Assembly: GCA_937897215.1 (NCBI GenBank)
Contig: CALCBQ010000019.1
Span: forward strand, 1-34,708
Reading direction: 5' to 3'
DNA: 34,708 nt
From: an uncultured Clostridia bacterium
GTDB taxonomy: Bacteria > Bacillota > Clostridia > Oscillospirales > Acutalibacteraceae
Position 1 is the stretch's first letter. The number at the start of each line of letters is the position of its first letter. The notes beneath the pieces are model-generated. The model searched no databases, was not told the origin of the DNA, and saw nothing but the letters and a program-made list of their open reading frames with translations. This document shows positions 1-6,325 of this stretch, piece by piece. The position numbers and the translations under genes are program-made.

Positions 1-637
1 CATCTTCGCGAATTTGTGAAAGTTCAACATCTGCACTGTGCTGTGATGAAACAACAATCGCGTCAATTCTGACAGGATTTCTGTCATCGTCATATTCAAC
101 TGTAACTTGAGTCTTACCGTCAGCACGAAGATAGGGGAGAGTTCCGTCTTTTCTAACCTTTGTAAGTTGAACTGCAAGTTTGTTTGCCATTGAAATTGGC
201 ATTGGCATAAATTCAGGTGTTTCATCACAAGCAAAACCAAACATCATACCTTGGTCGCCTGCACCGTTAAGATTATAGAAATCATCATTACCTTCTTTGA
301 TTTCCATTGAGTTGTCAACACCAAGAGCAATGTCAGATGATTGCTTGTCAAGTGCTACAAGTACTGCGCAAGTGTTACCGTCAAAGCCTTTTGCACTGTC
401 GTCATAACCGATTTCAAGAATAGTATTTCTAACTATTTCAGGAATATTAACCTGTGCTTTTGATGTTATTTCGCCCATAACTAGAACTTGTCCTGTAGTA
501 ACTGTTGTTTCACAAGCGACACGGGACATTGGGTCTTGTGCGAGCATTGCATCAAGGATTGAATCAGAAATTTTATCACAGATTTTATCAGGATGTCCTT
601 CTGTAACTGATTCAGAAGTAAATAAGAATTTTGCCAT
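1..637 (-). CDS. metK: S-adenosylmethionine synthetase, N-terminal part
   Basis: This enzyme makes S-adenosylmethionine from methionine and ATP in the cytoplasm. The frame read from the ATG at 637 begins MAKFLFTSESVTEGHPDKIC, the hallmark N-terminus of MetK with the GHPDK ATP/methionine-binding motif. It continues through NGAGDQGMMFGFA, the second family signature. About 212 residues are present; the family is usually 390-400, so the C-terminal half lies beyond the left edge. A GGAGG ribosome site sits just before the ATG (plus-strand gcctcc at 646-651). The leader holds a SAM-I riboswitch and terminator, so the product's own product is expected to shut the gene off. Nothing looks broken. The call is very secure. 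Confidence 0.98.
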   Translation of the reverse strand, partial: MAKFLFTSESVTEGHPDKICDKISDSILDAMLAQDPMSRVACETTVTTGQVLVMGEITSKAQVNIPEIVRNTILEIGYDDSAKGFDGNTCAVLVALDKQSSDIALGVDNSMEIKEGNDDFYNLNGAGDQGMMFGFACDETPEFMPMPISMANKLAVQLTKVRKDGTLPYLRADGKTQVTVEYDDDRNPVRIDAIVVSSQHSADVELSQIRED

Positions 638-651
638 AAATTTTTGCCTCC

Positions 652-680
652 AAAAAAATTAGGCACCCATAAGGGTGCCG
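652..680 (-). terminator. metK: Riboswitch-controlled intrinsic terminator of metK
   Basis: On the minus strand an 18-base perfect hairpin (GGCACCC / GGGTGCC, 662-679) is followed by TAATTTTTTT. It lies between the SAM-I aptamer and the metK ribosome site. The loop side carries CCCTTAT (675-669), the same heptamer as the 5' strand of aptamer helix P1 (786-780). The 3' P1 strand ATAAGG (696-691) can therefore pair with either, which is the expected switch between termination and antitermination. Confidence 0.93.
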
Positions 681-687
681 TATAGTA

Positions 688-788
688 CAACCTTATATCT
701 CGGAAAATCCGCAGGAATTAGCACCACGCTTAAAAGCAGGTTGCCGGGTTTCACAGGGCCAGACCCTCCACCACTCTGCATAAGGGAA
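688..788 (-). promoter_or_regulatory. SAM-I riboswitch (S-box) aptamer
   Basis: Read on the minus strand, this leader carries the conserved S-box blocks in order: CTTATGCAGAG, GGTGGAGGGTCTGGCCC, TGAAACCCGGCAACC, and GGTGCTAATTCCTGC. The ends CCCTTAT (786-780) and ATAAGG (696-691) close helix P1. S-box RNAs bind S-adenosylmethionine and, when bound, favour the downstream terminator. Position directly ahead of metK fits feedback control of SAM synthesis. Confidence 0.97.
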
Positions 789-805
789 ATATTCAGTTGA
801 TTTAT

Positions 806-833
806 ATTTTACCACAGATTCGTGCGTTGTCAA
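806..833 (-). promoter_or_regulatory. Probable sigma-A promoter of metK
   Basis: On the minus strand a perfect TTGACA (833-828), a 16-base spacer and TAAAAT (811-806) lie about 18 bases before the aptamer. The -35 box directly abuts the stop codon of ribU (836-834), so this promoter uses the very end of the upstream gene's space. I see no terminator between ribU and this promoter, so read-through from ribU into the metK leader is possible. Confidence 0.75.
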
Positions 834-1424
834 CTATATTGTATATTTTTTTACACCTTTTTCAAGTGCAAAATATATTGGGAAAAATGGTAAAATATTA
901 AATGCGGCTTTAATTGAATTCAATGTTGTTGAGCCCCAAACTCCTGCCCAGTATGTTTCTGCTACAAGTGGAAATCCCATAATATTGAAGAAAATTGGTG
1001 TGAATACCATATTAGCAAGCCAACCAACAACAATTGCTACAACAATAGTGATTGCAGACGAAATAAAATATGATTTTAATGTGATTTTGTTTTCTTTGAA
1101 AATTTTCTTGAAAAGTTTTATAAAAAGAGACATTGAAAGAATCATACTGCTACCAATAACAACATTCATAATTTCGCCAATACCAACAGTAGTTGTTCTT
1201 GTAAGATGAATAATGTTTTTGATGACTTCTACAAGTATTCCCTGAACAGGTCCAAAAATAACACCCGTAAGAATAGCAGGGAAGTCAGAAAAATCCACCT
1301 TCATATATTCAACTCCGGGAACAATAGGTACTTCGGGGAAAACCATATAGATAACAGTAGCAATAGCTGCCATTAATCCAATAATTGTTAATTGAAAAGT
1401 TTTTTTGTTTCTTTTGTTTGACAT
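834..1424 (-). CDS. ribU: Riboflavin ECF transporter, substrate-binding subunit RibU
   Basis: This is the membrane substrate-binding (S) component of an energy-coupling factor transporter, which imports riboflavin with a shared EcfA/A'/T module not seen in this window. The 196-residue protein is nearly all hydrophobic, with about six predicted membrane segments. It carries the ECF-type N-terminal pattern of charged residues followed by LTIIGLMAAIATVIYMV, and the riboflavin-type stretch KVDFSDFPAIL with FGPVQGILVEVIKN. Length fits the family (about 190-210). An AAGGAAGA ribosome site precedes the ATG. The FMN riboswitch in the leader independently supports a flavin substrate. Its stop codon touches the metK promoter. 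Confidence 0.95.
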   Translation of the reverse strand: MSNKRNKKTFQLTIIGLMAAIATVIYMVFPEVPIVPGVEYMKVDFSDFPAILTGVIFGPVQGILVEVIKNIIHLTRTTTVGIGEIMNVVIGSSMILSMSLFIKLFKKIFKENKITLKSYFISSAITIVVAIVVGWLANMVFTPIFFNIMGFPLVAETYWAGVWGSTTLNSIKAAFNILPFFPIYFALEKGVKKYTI

Positions 1425-1457
1425 AAGAATCTTCCTTTCAGATTTTTATTAGTTGTC

Positions 1458-1491
1458 AAACAGAAATTGCCCCACTAAAATAGCAGGGCAA
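1458..1491 (-). terminator. FMN-riboswitch terminator of ribU
   Basis: On the minus strand an 11-bp stem with G-U pairs (TTGCCCTGCTA / TAGTGGGGCAA, 1491-1467) and a three-base loop is followed by TTTCTGTTTG. It sits between the FMN aptamer and the ribU ribosome site, where a transcription-terminating expression platform is expected. Confidence 0.85.
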
Positions 1492-1508
1492 ATGTAACTT
1501 TTATAAGT

Positions 1509-1617
1509 CGCATCTTCTTTCATCCGGACTATACCGTCGGTTTAGGAATTTCACCTAATCAGCATTCGCTCGTGGACTTTAACCACCGGTGGAGAATTGC
1601 ACTCCGCCCTGAAGACA
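1509..1617 (-). promoter_or_regulatory. FMN riboswitch (RFN element)
   Basis: The minus strand shows the RFN consensus in order: TCTTCAGGGCGGAGTGCAAT near the 5' end, CCACCGGTGGTAAAGTCC-like sequence (here GGTTAAAGTCCACGAGC), then GATTAGGTGAAATTCC, CCGACGGTATAGTCCGGATG, and closing AAAGAAGATGCGA. The ends (TCTTC and GAAGA) pair as helix P1. RFN elements bind FMN and repress riboflavin synthesis or uptake genes; here the target is ribU. Confidence 0.97.
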
Positions 1618-1632
1618 ACTAATTATTATATT

Positions 1633-2868
1633 TTATGGTTTTATTATATCACTGTTACTATGTTTGTCAACAGATTTTTTCCATATAGAAAGAACTGCGA
1701 TTGCAATTATCATAACAATTGGGAATAAAGCACCGAATCCTAAACCTGTTTTTAATGATTCGCCACCGGTTTGTTCCATTGACATTTTAATTGCAATAAA
1801 ACTGATAAACCAAGGACCAAGTGTACAACCTGTATCGCCCGATAAAGCAAGTATACTGTACATTGCACCGCCTGCTTTTGGGAATAATCTTGCAGCTAAA
1901 CTAAGTGTTGCTGGCCACATAATACTTACACTTAATCCCGTTAACGCACAAATAATTAAAGAAATAACAGGGTTATTAATTACCGATGTCAATATATAAC
2001 AAGTTGCGCAGAAAATAGCGGAACAAGTAAGTGCAGTTTTAAGATTGATTTTTTCGCCTATAAAACCGAATATCATTCTGCCTGTACCCATAAAAATTGC
2101 AAAGAGACAAGGTCCTAACAAATCTCCTGTTATCTTCGAAACTTTTAAACCCGCCTCTGCGAAATATGAAGACCACTGAGACATTGCGATTTCAGAAGCG
2201 CCTGAGCAAATCATAATAGCAATACATAATATGAATTGCTTTGACAAAAGCATTTTAAGAAATGGCGTTTTTTCTTCTTTTGTAAGATTAGGTACAATAG
2301 GTACACCAATAAAGTTGAAAGTGTTAATAAGTGGAATTATTGACCAAACTGCAGGGGCAATATACCACAAATCATTACCGAAAATCTTAATCATTATTGT
2401 TGTAAGAGCAACAACTAACACTTGCCCCCAACAGTAGAATGAATGAAGAAGACTCATTTCAGCAGTTTTCTTTTCGCCGGGTATTGACTCTACTATAGGG
2501 CTTATAATAACTTCTGTAAGCCCACTACCAATAGCAGAAAGCATAATTGCAATAACAATTCCTATATATGCATTTGGAAGTACATTAGGTAATATTGAAA
2601 GACACGAAAGTCCAACGAATGTTACCGCTTGCGAAAGAATAGCAAGTTTTTTATACCCGATTACATCAACAAATTTTATTGATAATGTGTCAACTACTAA
2701 TTGTGTACCAAAATTGATTGTAATTAAAAGTGATAATCTTGCAAGTGTAATATCAAACTTTTCACTGAAGATTACAAAAAGTAATGGTGCAATATTATTT
2801 ATTATTCCTTGTACAATATAACCTATGTAGCAAGCAATTTTTGTGCCTGTGAATGTTCTGTTTATCAT
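1633..2868 (-). CDS. Major facilitator superfamily transporter
   Basis: This 411-residue protein has about twelve hydrophobic segments with the short loops typical of MFS permeases, arranged as two six-helix halves with a charged loop near residues 195-205 (NLTKEEKTPF). The N-terminal part (GYIVQGIINNIAPLLFVIFS) resembles the sugar:proton symporter branch that includes FucP, but I cannot assign a substrate. It starts two bases before the manA stop region (manA stop 2872-2870, start ATG 2868) without a good ribosome site, so translation is probably coupled to manA. That pairing with mannose-6-phosphate isomerase suggests a sugar or sugar-alcohol substrate (inference). The 3' end contains the ribU promoter. 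Confidence 0.88.
   Translation of the reverse strand: MINRTFTGTKIACYIGYIVQGIINNIAPLLFVIFSEKFDITLARLSLLITINFGTQLVVDTLSIKFVDVIGYKKLAILSQAVTFVGLSCLSILPNVLPNAYIGIVIAIMLSAIGSGLTEVIISPIVESIPGEKKTAEMSLLHSFYCWGQVLVVALTTIMIKIFGNDLWYIAPAVWSIIPLINTFNFIGVPIVPNLTKEEKTPFLKMLLSKQFILCIAIMICSGASEIAMSQWSSYFAEAGLKVSKITGDLLGPCLFAIFMGTGRMIFGFIGEKINLKTALTCSAIFCATCYILTSVINNPVISLIICALTGLSVSIMWPATLSLAARLFPKAGGAMYSILALSGDTGCTLGPWFISFIAIKMSMEQTGGESLKTGLGFGALFPIVMIIAIAVLSIWKKSVDKHSNSDIIKP
1643..1670 (-). promoter_or_regulatory. Strong consensus promoter of ribU leader
   Basis: On the minus strand TTGACA (1670-1665), a 16-base spacer and TATAAT (1648-1643) match the sigma-A consensus at all 12 box positions. It lies inside the last codons of the MFS gene (stop at 1633), about 28 bases before the FMN aptamer. 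ribU is therefore probably transcribed on its own from inside its neighbour. Confidence 0.85.
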
Positions 2869-2869
2869 T

Positions 2870-3817
2870 TTATACTCTTGTTATAATAACCTCTAAATTA
2901 CCTGAAATAGTGAATGTGCCATAATTTGCAGGAATAAAGAGCGAATCTCCTTTTTTTATGTCAATATTTTCGATTTTACCTATGCCATCAGTAACAAGTA
3001 CAGAAACGAATGATTTTTCATCTGCAACTCCATCAAAGAAATTCTTGACAGTAACTTTTTTAACATTAAATAAATCGCATTTTGTCAGTAACTGTGTTGA
3101 GTAATCCTCATATTTAACCAATTCGCCCTCAGGATTTGTTGAACGGGTAGGTGGTGTGCAGTTTGTAACATCAATAGCTTTCTGTACGTGCAAATCACGT
3201 GGTTTACCATCTGCACCAAGGCGACCATAGTCATAAACTCTGTATGTAGTATTTGAATTTTGCTGAATTTCTGCAAGCAAAATTCCCTTGCCGATTGCAT
3301 GGAGCGTTCCTGCCTCAATAAAGAATAAATCGCCCTTTTTTACTTTTACTTTGTTTACAGTTTCAAGGAATGTGTTATTTTCAATTCTGTTTTTGAATTC
3401 TTCACTGCTTATTTCACGGTTAAAGCCATAAATAAGTTCTGCACCCTCATCACAGTCTAGAATATACCAACATTCTGTTTTGCCATATTCATTTTCAACG
3501 CGCATAGCATATTCGTTATCAGGGTGTACTTGAACTGATAAATCGTCTTTAGCGTCAATAAGTTTTATAAGAATAGGGAAGTACTCAAAGTTCTTTCCGT
3601 TTTCGCCTAAAAAGTCAGGATTTGATTTAACAACTTCTGTTAAAGTTTTACCTGCAAATTCGCCATTCTCGATTGTGTTTTCTCCGTCTTTGTGGCAAGA
3701 AAGCATCCAACCTTCTGCAAGCTTTTCAAGAGTTGATTCAAATCCGTATTCATCACGAAGTTTTGTTCCACCCCAAAGATAGTCTTTGAAAACAGGGTTT
3801 AATTTAAGAATATACAT
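2870..3817 (-). CDS. manA: Class I mannose-6-phosphate isomerase
   Basis: This zinc enzyme interconverts mannose 6-phosphate and fructose 6-phosphate, linking mannose to glycolysis and to GDP-mannose synthesis. The 315-residue length fits the short Firmicutes form. Family landmarks are the N-terminal FKDYLWGGTKL, the metal-site stretches LSVQVHPDNEYA and GKTECWY, FFIEAGTLHAIGKGILLAEIQQNSN split over two motifs, and YRVYDYGR. The metal ligands expected in the Q-x-H, E and H positions are all present. An AAGGAGT ribosome site precedes the ATG, and a promoter lies at 3846-3874. The gene is followed directly by the MFS transporter. Confidence 0.95.
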   Translation of the reverse strand: MYILKLNPVFKDYLWGGTKLRDEYGFESTLEKLAEGWMLSCHKDGENTIENGEFAGKTLTEVVKSNPDFLGENGKNFEYFPILIKLIDAKDDLSVQVHPDNEYAMRVENEYGKTECWYILDCDEGAELIYGFNREISSEEFKNRIENNTFLETVNKVKVKKGDLFFIEAGTLHAIGKGILLAEIQQNSNTTYRVYDYGRLGADGKPRDLHVQKAIDVTNCTPPTRSTNPEGELVKYEDYSTQLLTKCDLFNVKKVTVKNFFDGVADEKSFVSVLVTDGIGKIENIDIKKGDSLFIPANYGTFTISGNLEVIITRV

Positions 3818-3845
3818 ATAAACACTCCTTAAATATTTTCAAAGT

Positions 3846-3874
3846 ATTGTAACACATAAAATTGTTATTTTCAA
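3846..3874 (-). promoter_or_regulatory. Probable promoter of manA
   Basis: On the minus strand TTGAAA (3874-3869), a 17-base spacer and TACAAT (3851-3846) precede the manA ribosome site by about 25 bases. Five of six bases match the consensus in each box. Confidence 0.7.
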
Positions 3875-4478
3875 TAAATTTAATAAAAAGATTACTATGT
3901 TAATAAGCAAATGGAAAAGGCACGAAAATCAGGCAACAAGAATATGAAATATTCTGAAGCATTTGAAGAATTCGTTGCTGATTCAATGGAAAAAATGCTT
4001 ACTGACCAAAACGCAGTCGAGAAACTTGCTATGCTTCGCACAAAAGATAAATCTGTTTTTGATAAGCTTCGTGAAGGTATTCAAAAGCTTGTTGACAGAA
4101 TTAAACAGGAATATGCAAAACTTACTCCTGACAGTGCAGAGGGCAGAACAGTAGCAACAATGACTGATGTGTTCAGCGATATTCAGGATTTATTCCTTGA
4201 AGCCCTTGACGATGCTTCAAACAATTTTCAAAAGTACGAAAACGAGGACAGTTTTGAAAAATCAAGTATTGACACCGAAAGAAGTGTAAAGTATAGTAAT
4301 AAAACAAGATATGATGAATTTGCTTCCTTTGTAATGCGGTGGGCATATAGTGCATCTACTGAAGTAGGTGATACTAAAATTTTTGCTAATAAATCAGGAA
4401 AATTCAGTTTGTTTGAAAAAACTGAAACTGGTTATATTGAAATTACAAGAGGTAATTATAAGAAAGTGAGAGCAGAAT

Positions 4479-4691
4479 ATGAGAGAGCCAACAACGACAC
4501 AGATAAAGAATTTTATGAGTATTCTAATAAAATTAGGTCTGAACGAAACAGAAGTATGCGGAATAACATCTCTACTGAAGACGGAGAAAATGTTAATAGA
4601 AGCATTGGACAAGTTAGAAGCAAAGGACTTCAAACTGACACCACAGGAAACAATGAACATTTGCAGTCAGGTGATAAAGGAAAATCAATAA
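4479..4691 (+). CDS. Possible small helical protein in an alternative frame
   Basis: A 70-residue frame starts at ATG 4479, inside the mobile-element fragment but in a different frame. Its product is unusually protein-like for a shadow frame. It has alternating hydrophobic and charged residues forming likely amphipathic helices (TQIKNFMSILIKLGLNETEV, then LLKTEKMLIEALDKLEAKDF, then LTPQETMNICSQVIKENQ). Codon choice (many ATA, CTA, CTG, ACA; almost no CTT, GTT or GAT) is unlike the neighbouring core genes. The ribosome site is weak (AAAGTGAGAG ahead of the start). Both this frame and the one overlapping it read like real protein, so I cannot decide which, or whether both, are used. No function is assigned. 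Confidence 0.35.
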   Translation: MREPTTTQIKNFMSILIKLGLNETEVCGITSLLKTEKMLIEALDKLEAKDFKLTPQETMNICSQVIKENQ

Positions 4692-4706
4692 AATTTTCCC
4701 TTCGTA

Positions 4707-4733
4707 AACACAAGGGGACGGTTCTTCTGTGTT
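4707..4733 (+). repeat. Palindromic REP-like element
   Basis: The 27 bases start AACACA and end TGTGTT, a perfect 6-bp inverted repeat, around a core GGGGACGGTTCTTC. This GGGGACGGTTCT core with ACA/TGT arms is a pattern I know from short palindromes scattered in clostridial genomes, often near IS200-like (Y1) transposase genes. Only one copy is seen here. It marks the point where the mobile-protein fragment loses its expected continuation. Confidence 0.5.
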
Positions 4734-4773
4734 CGATGAACCCAACAACTAAAACTTGATATTGCACACTAAA

Positions 4774-4806
4774 GTCGATGGATTTTTTGTTCCATCGACC
4801 TTTTTA
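4774..4806 (+). terminator. Strong intrinsic terminator
   Basis: A perfect 9-bp inverted repeat GTCGATGGA / TCCATCGAC (4774-4782 and 4791-4799) with an 8-base T-rich loop is followed by CTTTTT. It closes the mobile-element scar and insulates the sulfatase. On the other strand the hairpin lacks an equally good T run. Confidence 0.85.
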
Positions 4807-4829
4807 ATAATAACTTGTTAATATTGTCA

Positions 4830-4857
4830 TTGTAAAATCTTGCATTTATGATATAAT
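4830..4857 (+). promoter_or_regulatory. Probable promoter of the sulfatase gene
   Basis: TTGTAA (4830-4835), a 16-base spacer and a perfect TATAAT (4852-4857) lie 27 bases before the start codon at 4885, just after the terminator. Confidence 0.65.
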
Positions 4858-4884
4858 GATTTTATTAATTATTTGGAGATAAAA

Positions 4885-6183
4885 ATGAAAGATAACATTA
4901 TTTTCTATTTTTCTGACCAGCAAAGATATGATACCGTAAATAGTGAGATTATGCCTAATCTTATGGCATTGGCAAGTGAGGGCACATTCTTTGAAAATTG
5001 TTATACTTGTCAGCCTGTTTGCGGTCCTGCAAGAGCAAGTTTGCAAACGGGTGTATATCCTACTGAATGTGGCTGTCATATAAACGGAATACCACTTCGT
5101 GATGATGCAAAATCTCTTGCAGATTATTTTAACGAAAATGGTTATGATACTGCATATATCGGTAAATTGCACCTTGCATCTGGTAAAAATGGTGGGGATA
5201 ACATAAAGTGCGAAAAAACTGCAATCCCAGAAAATCGACTTTGGGGTTATAAGTATTTTCGTGGTGCTGATGTGCTTGAATTTACCTCACACGGTTACGA
5301 CGGTTATGTGTTTGACGAAAAGGGGAATAAAATAGACTTTAAGGGTTATCGAGCAGATAAGATTAATGATTTTGCAATAGAATATATTAAAAATCATAAT
5401 AGCGATAAACCGTTTTTCTTGTTTATTTCTCAACTTGAGCCACATCACCAAAACGACCATAACAGATTTGAAGGTCCAACAGAAAAAGTAGAAAAATATA
5501 AAGATTATCCAATCCCTGAAGATTTAACACATCTAAAAGGAAACTATAAAGAGCAATACCCTGATTACCTTGCAGCAATAGAAAGCCTTGATGATAATCT
5601 TGGTAGGCTCATTGACACTTTAAAGGCAAAAGGCATTTATGGTAATACAACAATCATTTATACATCTGACCACGGATGTCATTTCAAAACAAGAAATGCA
5701 GAATATAAGCGTAGTTGCCATGATGCGTCAATTCATATTCCACTTGTAATTAAGGGTAACGGATTTGAAAAAGGCAAAGTTGAAAATAAAATGGTAAGTC
5801 TTATTGATTTACCACCAACAATCCTTTATTCAGGTTTAATATACCCACCTGAACATTATCAAGGGGAAGCAATTCAAACAAAAGGCGATAATGATTTTGT
5901 GTTTGTGCAAATCAGTGAGAGTCAATGTGGCCGTGCAATAAGAACAAAAGATTATACATATTCAGTTTCTTGTGCTAAACTTTTCTCTTCACATTCCAAT
6001 ATCTATTTTGAAGATTATCTTTATGACAACAATAATGATAAAGCGCAAAAGCATAATTTAATAAAATCAGAAGAGTATGACGAAATCAAAAAATCATTAA
6101 GAACGCATTTATTAAATCAAATTGAAAAAATAGAGGGCAAAAGACCAATAATCTTGCCAAGATTGTTTGTAAAACGTAAATAA
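4885..6183 (+). CDS. Cysteine-type sulfatase family protein
   Basis: Sulfatases hydrolyse sulfate esters, using a formylglycine made from an active-site Cys or Ser. The protein (432 residues from ATG 4885) shows the N-terminal metal motif FSDQQRYDT, the signature C46-G-P-A-R50 followed by ASLQTG, GYDTAYIGKLHL, SQLEPHHQND, and the second metal site YTSDHGCHFK. All expected catalytic positions are present. I chose ATG 4885 because GGAG lies 6 bases before it; an upstream in-frame TTG at 4873 overlaps that ribosome site. No signal peptide is seen, so a cytoplasmic location is likely. Activation needs an anaerobic sulfatase-maturating radical SAM enzyme, which is not in the window. The substrate is unknown: host mucin sulfates, glycosaminoglycans or other esters. 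Phosphonate monoester hydrolases share the fold. Confidence 0.9.
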   Translation: MKDNIIFYFSDQQRYDTVNSEIMPNLMALASEGTFFENCYTCQPVCGPARASLQTGVYPTECGCHINGIPLRDDAKSLADYFNENGYDTAYIGKLHLASGKNGGDNIKCEKTAIPENRLWGYKYFRGADVLEFTSHGYDGYVFDEKGNKIDFKGYRADKINDFAIEYIKNHNSDKPFFLFISQLEPHHQNDHNRFEGPTEKVEKYKDYPIPEDLTHLKGNYKEQYPDYLAAIESLDDNLGRLIDTLKAKGIYGNTTIIYTSDHGCHFKTRNAEYKRSCHDASIHIPLVIKGNGFEKGKVENKMVSLIDLPPTILYSGLIYPPEHYQGEAIQTKGDNDFVFVQISESQCGRAIRTKDYTYSVSCAKLFSSHSNIYFEDYLYDNNNDKAQKHNLIKSEEYDEIKKSLRTHLLNQIEKIEGKRPIILPRLFVKRK

Positions 6184-6195
6184 TTGCAAATTTTA

Positions 6196-6232
6196 TTGTC
6201 AAATTATTCAAAATAAGTGTCAATTTTGACAA
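6196..6232 (+). repeat. TGTCAA/TTGACA repeat cluster upstream of the aminotransferase
   Basis: TTGTCAAA (6196-6203) is mirrored by TTTGACAA (6225-6232). Inside lies a tighter dyad TGTCAA-TT-TTGACA (6218-6231). Three half-sites in 37 bases, 36 bases ahead of a promoter, could be an operator, or a weak A/T-rich hairpin that ends the sulfatase transcript. There is no clear T run, so I favour neither strongly. Confidence 0.35.
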
Positions 6233-6267
6233 ATGTTTGATAAAAATGCAGTTTTTTGATTATTCAC

Positions 6268-6296
6268 TTGCAAAAATATGATTATTACTATATAAT
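6268..6296 (+). promoter_or_regulatory. Promoter of the aminotransferase and isoprenoid genes
   Basis: TTGCAA (6268-6273), a 17-base spacer and a perfect TATAAT (6291-6296) lie 30 bases before the ATG at 6326, which has a TTGGAGG ribosome site. The short gap to ispD suggests that this promoter also drives ispD and ispF. Confidence 0.75.
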
Positions 6297-6325
6297 ATAT
6301 CGAAATTATATTTGGAGGTTATCCC

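Larger units (their letters stand above)
3911..4759 (+). pseudogene. Fragment of a large phage/ICE-type polyvalent protein
   Basis: The frame encodes 282 residues but has no ribosome site before its first ATG. It is open upstream to a stop at 3881 with protein-like sequence, so it looks like the inner part of a longer protein. Residues 14-107 (EAFEEFVADSMEKMLTD, KLTPDSAEGRTVATM) resemble a helical segment that I associate with large head/MuF-linked or LPD-type proteins of clostridial prophages and conjugative elements. A polar, low-complexity tail ends in KFSLR, a common linker in those proteins, where a catalytic domain would normally follow. Instead the frame runs into a palindromic repeat (GTVLLC comes from it) and stops. 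I read this as a mobile-element relic. A short expressed protein is possible but unsupported. Confidence 0.6.

Noticed and set aside
481..690. 69-residue minus-strand frame across the metK start and its leader
   Set aside because: It overlaps metK in another frame and runs through the metK terminator and the edge of the SAM-I aptamer, so it is a shadow.
985..1209. 74-residue plus-strand frame opposite ribU
   Set aside because: Antisense to a well-supported membrane gene, with no ribosome site.
4846..5172. 108-residue minus-strand frame over the start of the sulfatase
   Set aside because: Antisense to the sulfatase N-terminus and its promoter; composition is unlike real protein here.
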